A stretch of DNA of 7,288 nucleotides, from the NCBI GenBank assembly GCA_000980735.1, contig LBFQ01000071.1, positions 1-7,288 on the forward strand, read 5' to 3'. Each line of letters opens with the position of its first letter. Within the stretch, counting starts at the first letter, position 1. Shown here piece by piece: positions 1 through 5,226 of this stretch. Below the pieces are notes generated by a model, which saw nothing but the letters and a program-made list of their open reading frames with translations, ran no database searches and was not told the DNA's origin. Source of the DNA: Candidatus Caldipriscus sp. T1.2. GTDB taxonomy: Bacteria; Hydrothermota; Hydrothermia; LBFQ01. The position numbers and the translations under genes are program-made.

Positions 1-577
1 ATATGATATATTGCAAGCTTTCCTCTTTAAAAACGTGCGCCACCGTCCTCCTATATATCTTATCCCCCTCCTTATCCTCAAGGCTTTTGATGAGTTCCCT
101 AAGAAATTGAAGGTAGGCGCCCAAAAGAGCACCTGGTATGATCCTTTCAAGGTTCCCCAAATTCGCCCCGTAAAGAAAGGCGAGGAAGGTTACAAAGGAA
201 ACCAAAATATTCCCCAAAATGGGAACCGCCTTTATTTCAAGGTTATATAGGAGCCCCAAGAACATACCAAAAGAGCCCAAAAGGAGAGCCCAATTGGAGT
301 GCTTTGATGAGAAATATAGCCCGAGGATCAAAAAGATCAAGGCAATCATATATGCGTCCAAGAGGGAGACTTCGCCTTTAACTAAGGGCCTTTCTGGATG
401 GTTAAATCTATCAACTTCAAGGTCAAATATGTCGTTGGTGACGTTTATAAAGGCGGAGATGGAGAAGGCACCAAGCATAGCATAAATAGGAAAATTTTCC
501 CCGTATGTTATTTTGTTGGAGATGAAAACTACAAGGGAGGCTATTAGGCAGTTAAGGGGCCTTATGAGCCTTAGCAT
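1..577 (-). CDS. UbiA-family prenyltransferase, 3' end beyond window
   Basis: Integral-membrane prenyltransferase that would transfer an isoprenoid chain to an acceptor. I translated 192 codons; the gene continues past base 1. Alternating hydrophobic stretches fit a multi-pass membrane protein. The first Asp-rich motif is clear at residues 45-64: N45-V-T-N48-D49-I-F-D52-L-E-V-D56, then N59-x-P61-x-R63-P64. The second motif at residues 160-172 reads RELIKSLEDKEGD, resembling the REIxKDxxDxxGD form of geranylgeranylglyceryl-phosphate geranylgeranyltransferases, but with Ser165 where the first Asp is usual. The start is firm: an in-frame TAA lies immediately before the ATG. An AGGG four bases upstream may serve as ribosome binding site. 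The start overlaps the end of lgt by 26 bases, so it is the third gene of the pgeF-lgt operon. The acceptor (glycerol phosphate lipid, quinone precursor or other) cannot be told from this part. Confidence 0.9.
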   Translation of the reverse strand, partial: MLRLIRPLNCLIASLVVFISNKITYGENFPIYAMLGAFSISAFINVTNDIFDLEVDRFNHPERPLVKGEVSLLDAYMIALIFLILGLYFSSKHSNWALLLGSFGMFLGLLYNLEIKAVPILGNILVSFVTFLAFLYGANLGNLERIIPGALLGAYLQFLRELIKSLEDKEGDKIYRRTVAHVFKEESLQYII

Positions 578-1328
578 TTACCCTAAAAAGGAGGATCAAT
601 CCAAGGATCATAATGGAAAGGGCTATCCATTGGTTGAAGGTTAGGCCGAAGATGTACGCGTTTGGTTTGTAATGCCTCGTAAAATCCACGAGGAACCTAA
701 CAAATGGGGTGAATATTAAGGCGATGGAACCCACCAACCCGGGCCTTTCCGCCCCGAACCTTCTAAGCAAGAAAACGTACAACAAAAACAATATCGCATC
801 CCCAAAGGATTCGTAAATTTGTGATGGATGAATGGGAACATCTCCGAACTCAAAGTGAGGCTCGCTACCCTCCGGAAATACGACGCCAAAAGGCAGATCC
901 GTAGGCTTTCCATAACAACATCCGTTGAAGAAGCATCCCCACCTCCCTATGGCTATACCTAAGGTTATTCCGGGTATTGCGGAATCCAAAACCGCCCAAA
1001 AGTTCCACTTCTCCCTGTATATATACCACAAAACCGGTATAACTCCAAAGAGGATTCCGTAAAATATCAAACCCCCATGCCATATGGCAAAGATCTCCCC
1101 CAAATTCAACTTATAGTAATCCCAGTTTTCGATGATGAAAAAGAGCCTTGCGCCTATGACCCCGAATATCATCGCCCAGATCGCCGCATCCCAAACCTTG
1201 TTTTCACTTATTCCGAATTTTTTTAGGTTCTCCTTCGCAAACCAAACCCCCGCCAAAAATCCCAAGAGCACCAAAACCCCGTAAGTCCTTACTTGAAAAC
1301 CACCGATCTCAAAGAATATCGGATGCAT
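552..1328 (-). CDS. lgt: prolipoprotein diacylglyceryl transferase Lgt
   Basis: Inner-membrane enzyme that moves diacylglyceryl from phosphatidylglycerol to the lipobox cysteine of prolipoproteins, the first step of lipoprotein maturation. At 258 residues it is near the usual length. The N-terminus MHPIFFEIGGFQVRTYG is typical. Other family landmarks in order: GARL at 59-62, the H84-G-G-L-I-F-Y-G segment matching the essential His region, the Lgt signature G128-R129-W-G-C-F-F-N135-G-C-C-Y-G140, HPSQIYE at 167-173, and RFLVDFTR at 211-218 near the C-terminus. Several hydrophobic spans fit the known multi-pass topology. The GCCYG form of the signature, in place of GNFINGE, is a common variant. 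The ATG lies inside the end of pgeF (20-base overlap) with an AAGGG close upstream. Two predicted substrates of this enzyme are encoded nearby on the other strand. Confidence 0.97.
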   Translation of the reverse strand: MHPIFFEIGGFQVRTYGVLVLLGFLAGVWFAKENLKKFGISENKVWDAAIWAMIFGVIGARLFFIIENWDYYKLNLGEIFAIWHGGLIFYGILFGVIPVLWYIYREKWNFWAVLDSAIPGITLGIAIGRWGCFFNGCCYGKPTDLPFGVVFPEGSEPHFEFGDVPIHPSQIYESFGDAILFLLYVFLLRRFGAERPGLVGSIALIFTPFVRFLVDFTRHYKPNAYIFGLTFNQWIALSIMILGLILLFRVNAKAHKAP

Positions 1329-1929
1329 AGCCCTTCATTTTAACGGTGTTATACAATCTACCCTTATCCCCCCTCCTATGGGAAAATAGAAAAGGATCCT
1401 CGTACGTGCAGGCGGGAGGAGGAACTATAAGTTTTACCCCGTAAGACTCAAAGATCCTCCTATTATACCCATAAAGGTCAAGCAGGTACTTCCCGTTCCC
1501 CTTGGGTATTGCAAATTTTCCGAAAAGTTCCGCAACTTCCTCCCCCACCTCATAACATTTCCCGCATATTCCCGGACCAAAAATTACAGTAATCTCTTCG
1601 GGTTTTACCCCAAAGTTCTCGTACATAGCCATCAACCCCTCAAGGGCTATACCCCTTATGCTCCCCCTCCAACCCGCATGAAGTACCCCAACCGCGAACT
1701 TTGAGATTAGGAAAATTGGGAAACAATCCGCGGTCTTTACACCCAAAACAACCCCCACCCTATCCGTTAATGCTCCATCCCCAATATCCTCACGCTGACC
1801 CTTATAAATTACCACCCTTGCCCCATGCGTTTGAATAAGATTCAAATCAAGCGAAATGGGATTTCTACTTACCCTTATTTCAAAGTTCTCCCCCACGAGA
1901 TAGAACCCTTCGTCTATGCGCCCCCACAT
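1309..1929 (-). CDS. pgeF: peptidoglycan editing factor PgeF (YfiH/DUF152 family)
   Basis: Member of the YfiH/YlmD family. In E. coli PgeF removes misincorporated L-serine from muropeptide precursors; family members were earlier described as multicopper polyphenol oxidases, and purine-nucleoside activity has also been reported, so older annotations differ. The His/Cys/His metal or catalytic set is visible: H35 in QTHG (33-36), C69 in TADCFP, and H84 in HAGWRG (84-89). Further family motifs are GDGALTD (50-56), FGPGICGKCYEVG (117-129), LDL (150-152), and a C-terminal CTYED...FSHRRGDKGR ending at R191. At 206 residues it is shorter than the usual 230-260, missing part of the N-terminus, but an in-frame TGA sits directly before this ATG, so no upstream extension is possible. 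It has no clear Shine-Dalgarno and appears to be expressed from a nearly leaderless promoter. It is first in the operon with lgt and the UbiA-family gene. Confidence 0.95.
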   Translation of the reverse strand: MWGRIDEGFYLVGENFEIRVSRNPISLDLNLIQTHGARVVIYKGQREDIGDGALTDRVGVVLGVKTADCFPIFLISKFAVGVLHAGWRGSIRGIALEGLMAMYENFGVKPEEITVIFGPGICGKCYEVGEEVAELFGKFAIPKGNGKYLLDLYGYNRRIFESYGVKLIVPPPACTYEDPFLFSHRRGDKGRLYNTVKMKGYASDIL

Positions 1930-1934
1930 TCAAA

Positions 1935-1940
1935 ATTCTA
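1935..1940 (-). promoter_or_regulatory. -10-like box of the pgeF-lgt-ubiA operon
   Basis: On the minus strand this reads TAGAAT, followed by only five bases (TTTGA) before the pgeF ATG at 1929. If it is the -10 element, transcription would begin at or within a base or two of the start codon, giving a leaderless mRNA. No TTGACA-like -35 is visible at 17 bases. It lies within 42 bases of divergent intergenic DNA. Inferred from sequence only. Confidence 0.5.
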
Positions 1941-1956
1941 AGTTCGTTTTCCGCCT

Positions 1957-1962
1957 TAAAAT
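1957..1962 (+). promoter_or_regulatory. -10-like box of the lipoprotein-hisS operon
   Basis: TAAAAT, followed by nine bases (ATTCACACT) and the ATG at 1972. The second lipoprotein gene has the same geometry: a TATAAT box, nine bases ending in CACACT, then ATG. A start point about seven bases downstream of the box would leave a 5' leader of zero to three bases. No good -35 hexamer is seen. The box sits 16 bases from the oppositely oriented pgeF box, so the two promoters would overlap. Confidence 0.5.
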
Positions 1963-1971
1963 ATTCACACT

Positions 1972-2829
1972 ATGAAAAGGTTGTTTTTGGTTCTTTTGGC
2001 TCTTTCGGCAGTGGCGGGATGTAGGAGGAGCACCACCCCTCCGGAGGATGGAGGTGGTGGAGGCGGAGGAGGGGGTGGAGCCGGTCCTACGCCCGAAAGC
2101 ACCGCGATATATTTCGGCATAAGGACGGACAGCGCGTTCGTATACTGGGATAGCATATACTCTCCCAGTAGGGGTACCGCGGTGGATACCGTACTAACTA
2201 TCTTCCATTCCTACATATCCTCAGGAGGGGAGCTTAGGGTTCCGCATACGGACACCTTCATAATTGCCAACAGGGTTTTAAAGGATACAATTTACGTTAA
2301 AGGGGACACCCTATACCAATACTACACCCTCGTTATTGACACTACTGGACCTTCCCCCGACACGATAAGGCTTAAAAATATAATCGGCATAAAACCTTTA
2401 ACGGTGGGTAAAACGTGGACACCCATAACCGGCAAACAATCCCTAAATGATACCATAAAGTATCCCTTGATGGCAACTTGCACACTTGTGGTTAGGCTTG
2501 ACAGCTTCAGGATAGATTCCTCGGGGGCGAAAGTTATTGATTCCCTAACCATAACGGTACCCGGCGGATCCTTCAGCACTTTCAGGATAGCTTATAACAG
2601 GCATGCAAAGGCTTTTTATAGACTATCAACAAAACCCTTGGGATGCCTCCCAATATCGGGCGATACGAATGCGACCTTTGACTCTTGGGATACCCTGTAT
2701 ATAAAGCCCTACTTTGGCGCTGTCCTAACTGCGGGTAAGGATAGTATACAATTTAATACAAACTTTGGTTCCCAAATTGAGGTTTTGAGTAGGTACAGGG
2801 CGTACGTTAGGAAGGCACCCAGACCTTAA
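1972..2829 (+). CDS. uncharacterised lipoprotein with polyglycine linker
   Basis: I do not recognise a named family. The 285-residue product starts MKRLFLVLLALSAVAGC, a lipoprotein signal peptide with lipobox V-A-G-C17; residues 18-19 are arginines rather than Asp, and export to the outer membrane is possible but not shown. After C17 comes a Pro/Thr-rich stretch, then ten consecutive glycines (about residues 27-36), a flexible tether. The body is rich in Thr, Ser, Ile and repeated D-T-[IL] pairs, suggesting a beta-rich domain. The order PLTVGKTWTP, then TVPGGSFSTFRI, then YIKPYFGAVLTAG resembles secreted proteins with a 'PLxVGxxW ... G-x-Fxt ... GxV' pattern; this is my reading, not a database hit. 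It is the first gene of a unit with hisS, whose ATG overlaps its TAA by one base. It has a near-leaderless promoter and no Shine-Dalgarno. Confidence 0.85.
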   Translation: MKRLFLVLLALSAVAGCRRSTTPPEDGGGGGGGGGGAGPTPESTAIYFGIRTDSAFVYWDSIYSPSRGTAVDTVLTIFHSYISSGGELRVPHTDTFIIANRVLKDTIYVKGDTLYQYYTLVIDTTGPSPDTIRLKNIIGIKPLTVGKTWTPITGKQSLNDTIKYPLMATCTLVVRLDSFRIDSSGAKVIDSLTITVPGGSFSTFRIAYNRHAKAFYRLSTKPLGCLPISGDTNATFDSWDTLYIKPYFGAVLTAGKDSIQFNTNFGSQIEVLSRYRAYVRKAPRP

Positions 2830-4022
2830 TGATAACTGCGCTCAGGGGGTTCAGGGATATATGGGGTGAGGATTGGGAGGTTTTTGAGGAGATTATCTCT
2901 ACCTTTAAAAACCGTCTGAGGGATTTTAACGTAGCTTGGATAGAGACCCCGATCCTTGAACCCCTTGAGCTCTTTGTAAGATCCGTCGGGGAATTTACCG
3001 ACATCGTTCAAAAGCAGATGTTCTCATTTAGGGATAGGGGGAATAGGGAGGTTGCATTAAGGCCCGAGGGAACCGCGGGGGTGGTAAGGGCGTTCGTAGA
3101 AAACCGGCTAAGCTATCCCATAAGGTTAGCGTATTTTGGTCCGATGTTCAGGGCGGAGAGGCCCCAGAAGGGTAGGTATAGGCAATTTTACCAGCTTGGG
3201 GTTGAATTCATAGGGTTTTCAGGTCCATACGCGGATGCGGAAGGGTTAATATCCGCGTACTTACCCTTGAAGGATCTGGGGTTAAAGGTTAAGGTTTTTG
3301 TGAATACCTTGGGTGGGGAGGAGGCGAAGGTTAAATATTCGGAAAAACTGAGGGATTACCTTATGGATCTGGATTTCCTATGCGAGGATTGTATAAGGAG
3401 GAGGGAAAGGAACCCCCTGAGGGTTTTGGACTGTAAGGTTTGTTCCCCAAAACTTTCTCCCCCAGATATCCTTGAAATGGTTCCGAAAAACGAAAGGGAT
3501 AATTTTGATAAAACGATAAGAATATTAGAAAAATATGGTGTTCCCGTAGAGAGGGATCCCAAGCTGGTTAGGGGGCTTGATTACTATACGGGTTTGGTTT
3601 TTGAAATAAAGGCGGAAGAACTTGATGCAGCCCAAAACACGATTTTAGCGGGAGGCAGGTACGATAATTTAATTTACCAACTTGGTGGGGAAAACATTCC
3701 AGCCTTCGGTTGGGCGGCGGGTATAGACAGGATAAGCCTTATATACAAACCATCTCAAAAACCAAAAGACCTTTACTTCGTTGTAAGGACTTCTGACGAA
3801 TATTTTGAAGAGGCTTTTGAAGTCCTAATGATTTTGAGGAATTCAAATAAAAGGGCGGATATGGTATTTGAGGAGGGGAAGAGCCTTAAGGCACAGATGA
3901 GGAGGGCGAACAAACTCGGGGCAAGGTGGGTGGTTTTTGTTGGGGAGGAAGAGGTGAAGAGGGGGGTGGTAAAGGTTAGGGATATGGAAACGGGGGAAGA
4001 GTTTATTACAAGTTTAGATTAG
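2829..4022 (+). CDS. hisS: histidyl-tRNA synthetase
   Basis: Cytosolic class II aminoacyl-tRNA synthetase that charges tRNA-His. Class II and HisRS-specific motifs appear in order: motif 1 near residues 36-55 (ETPILEP), RPEGTA at 78-83, motif 2 at about 102-126 (YFGPMFRAERP, then RQFYQLGVE), the HisA motif LVRGLDYYTG at 246-255, AGGRYD at 274-279, and motif 3 AFGWAAGIDRI at 292-302. A shortened C-terminal anticodon-binding domain follows (about 312-397), including the basic segment K351-S-L-K-A-Q-M-R-R-A. At 397 residues it is slightly short of the usual 410-430. The intact HisA motif and C-terminal domain argue against the paralogue HisZ. The insertion domain holds two CxxC pairs (C185/C188, C202/C205). 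The start overlaps the upstream stop as TAATG; an AGGAAGG about twelve bases upstream is poorly spaced, so reinitiation after the lipoprotein is likely. Confidence 0.97.
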   Translation: MITALRGFRDIWGEDWEVFEEIISTFKNRLRDFNVAWIETPILEPLELFVRSVGEFTDIVQKQMFSFRDRGNREVALRPEGTAGVVRAFVENRLSYPIRLAYFGPMFRAERPQKGRYRQFYQLGVEFIGFSGPYADAEGLISAYLPLKDLGLKVKVFVNTLGGEEAKVKYSEKLRDYLMDLDFLCEDCIRRRERNPLRVLDCKVCSPKLSPPDILEMVPKNERDNFDKTIRILEKYGVPVERDPKLVRGLDYYTGLVFEIKAEELDAAQNTILAGGRYDNLIYQLGGENIPAFGWAAGIDRISLIYKPSQKPKDLYFVVRTSDEYFEEAFEVLMILRNSNKRADMVFEEGKSLKAQMRRANKLGARWVVFVGEEEVKRGVVKVRDMETGEEFITSLD

Positions 4023-4041
4023 ATTATTGGGAGATCCCTAA

Positions 4042-4084
4042 ATCCTGTTACCTCATATCAGGGCAAGTTACAGGATGTTGTTTT
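4042..4084 (+). terminator. possible weak terminator hairpin after hisS
   Basis: ATCCTGT (4042-4048) pairs with ACAGGAT (4070-4076); beyond a T-T mismatch, AC pairs with GT, leaving a 15-base loop. The T-rich run GTTGTTTT follows at 4077-4084. Position about 20 bases after the hisS stop suits a rho-independent terminator, but the stem is not very GC-rich and the T-run is interrupted. It could instead be one arm of a larger structured element. Confidence 0.35.
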
Positions 4085-4198
4085 AAAAGTGAAGGATCGC
4101 GCATAAACGAAACTGGCAGAGCGTAAAATAAACAGAGGACAGTTAGTCGGAAAGGAAGGCTAATTAAGGCTCGCACATACAAATTCCCCTACCCTTAA

Positions 4199-4260
4199 AA
4201 GTTCCCCGCATTACCTTATATCCTCTTTGCTTATAAGCATTGCCCTGTGATTGGGAACTT
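4199..4260. repeat. nested inverted repeats in the spacer
   Basis: The outer arms AAGTTCCC (4199-4206) and GGGAACTT (4253-4260) are exact 8-base inverted repeats. Between them lies a perfect 12-base palindrome, TGCTTATAAGCA (4228-4239). As RNA the arms would form a long hairpin; the perfect palindrome without a loop is more typical of a dimeric protein binding site on DNA. Its function is unknown. Confidence 0.5.
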
Positions 4261-4339
4261 GTACATTTCCGCCCCTCTATAGAAATTATTCGGAAAAGCG
4301 GTTTTTTCATAAAAATAAACAACCACACTATTACAACCA

Positions 4340-4345
4340 TATAAT
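4340..4345 (+). promoter_or_regulatory. -10-like box of the second lipoprotein gene
   Basis: TATAAT matches the bacterial -10 consensus exactly and lies nine bases (TCCCACACT) before the ATG at 4355, so the message would be leaderless or nearly so. Spacing and the CACACT tail are identical to the first lipoprotein gene. The 9-mer CCACACTAT occurs twice, at 4323-4331 and 4348-4356, the second copy running into the start codon. No -35 consensus is seen. Confidence 0.6.
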
Positions 4346-4354
4346 TCCCACACT

Positions 4355-5191
4355 ATGAGATATCTCAAAATATCCCTGGCGCTCTTGGCGGTAGGGGGGG
4401 TTGTGGGATGTAGAAAACCATCCCCAACCTCCTTTATACGAGCTTACAGTATATTTATAAGGTCTCCCGATTGGCAAGTCTCCTGGCATCAGTTCGGTAT
4501 AGCTTCCATCAGTCCCAACTTCGTACCCGAGGTTAAGTTCAACGGCAGGCAGATCCCGCGCGAGAATATAAATTACGGTTTTGGGGAGTTTAGCGGAGAG
4601 GATACCCTACCCACGATCTCGCCCAACGCGGAGGTTCAGATGGAGGTGAAATATAAGGATCTGAACGAAAAGGATAAAACCGCAAGCTCAAAGGTAAAAC
4701 TTCCTTCGGAGCCTTCCGCAAGCGTAAGCATTACTGGTGGCAATATAAGGGTCGCGTGGGGGAAACCCGATAAAAAGACCGTCTCGTTCGTTTATGTTGG
4801 AATATACGCCTTATGTTCTGATGGATTTGGCTACTCGTCCAACTCTAAAGACACCATAATAACCGACATAGAGAACGTCACGGAAGTTAGCAGGACGCTT
4901 GGGACGATGTGCGCTCCCATAACCAATCCGGTTGCTGTACTTGCGGAAGGAATGGTAGTAAATTTCTACGGTCCTTGGTCTGGTTCAAAGGATAACATAA
5001 AGGGGATAAAGGGCCAATATTATGGAGGCGCAGGTGTTGGCGATACCACGTTCTGGGCCGCTTCCTCAAGGGTGGCGAAATTTGATGGGAAATTTAACCT
5101 CAACAGGGAAGAGTTCTTCAAGAGGATGATAAACACCATAGAAAAGCATTTTGGAGTTTCCGAAGAGGGTAGCTGGATAAACGGATTTTAA
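4355..5191 (+). CDS. uncharacterised lipoprotein
   Basis: I do not recognise this gene. The 278-residue product begins MRYLKISLALLAVGGVVGC, a lipoprotein signal with lipobox V-V-G-C19 followed by Arg-Lys, so it should be processed by Lgt and signal peptidase II and anchored in the envelope. The stretch around PSASVSITGGNIRVAWGKP (about residues 122-140) has the look of an Ig-like or fibronectin III strand pattern, including the W in a 'xxVxWxxP' context; this is a weak visual impression. The C-terminal 30 or so residues (NREEFFKRMINTIEKHFGVS) look helical and amphipathic. Two internal cysteines in the second half could form a disulfide. No repeats or catalytic motif are evident. It probably forms its own unit, preceded by a consensus -10 box and followed 35 bases later by miaB, which appears to have its own promoter. 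It shows no clear similarity to the first lipoprotein outside the signal peptide and start context. Confidence 0.85.
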   Translation: MRYLKISLALLAVGGVVGCRKPSPTSFIRAYSIFIRSPDWQVSWHQFGIASISPNFVPEVKFNGRQIPRENINYGFGEFSGEDTLPTISPNAEVQMEVKYKDLNEKDKTASSKVKLPSEPSASVSITGGNIRVAWGKPDKKTVSFVYVGIYALCSDGFGYSSNSKDTIITDIENVTEVSRTLGTMCAPITNPVAVLAEGMVVNFYGPWSGSKDNIKGIKGQYYGGAGVGDTTFWAASSRVAKFDGKFNLNREEFFKRMINTIEKHFGVSEEGSWINGF

Positions 5192-5214
5192 TATCCCGGG
5201 GCAATTTTCATCTT

Positions 5215-5220
5215 TACAAT
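5215..5220 (+). promoter_or_regulatory. -10-like box of miaB
   Basis: TACAAT, six bases before the miaB ATG at 5227 with AAAAAG between. There is no Shine-Dalgarno, consistent with a leaderless transcript. The box overlaps an inverted repeat, TCATCTTT (5208-5215) and AAAGATGA (5223-5230), whose right arm contains the start codon. No clear -35 hexamer is seen. Confidence 0.45.
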
Positions 5221-5226
5221 AAAAAG

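Larger units (their letters stand above)
4023..4354. other. 332-base intergenic spacer with inverted repeats, no convincing gene
   Basis: No gene with homology I recognise. It holds three inverted-repeat structures (4042-4076, 4199-4260, 4266-4296), a T-run at 4302-4307, and the promoter of the second lipoprotein at its right end. Short open stretches exist: plus strand from 4022 to a stop at 4124-4126, and minus strand 4048-4188 and 4164-4310. None has a clear start signal together with a family match. The purine-rich, AGG-heavy look of neighbouring coding DNA fades here. I checked by eye for a tRNA T-arm and for core motifs of RNase P RNA, tmRNA and SRP RNA and found none. It may be a structured RNA, a long 3' untranslated region, or the remnant of a mobile or repeated element. 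Confidence 0.5.

Noticed and set aside
11..485. Two open frames on the plus strand at the left edge (11-250 and 219-485)
   Set aside because: They lie antisense to the clear UbiA-family gene on the minus strand, and their translations have no domain-like character.
716..1083. Two extra minus-strand frames inside lgt
   Set aside because: They are out of frame with a gene that has every Lgt signature, and look like ordinary shadows.
1965..2156. Minus-strand frame with ten consecutive prolines
   Set aside because: This is the complement of the polyglycine linker codons of the lipoprotein gene; the signal peptide and long frame are on the plus strand.
4021..4040. GGGAGATCCC as a hairpin after hisS
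   Set aside because: Only two bases separate the arms, too few for an RNA loop.
4266..4307. Classic rho-independent terminator before lipoprotein 2
   Set aside because: The 6-bp stem has a 19-base loop, and five bases separate it from the T6 run, so it is not a convincing terminator; kept only as part of the spacer description.
4023..4354. tRNA, tmRNA, RNase P RNA or SRP RNA in the spacer
   Set aside because: By eye there is no GGTTCRANTCC-type T-arm, no tag-peptide frame, no RNase P GAGGAAAGTCC core and no SRP tetraloop motif on either strand.
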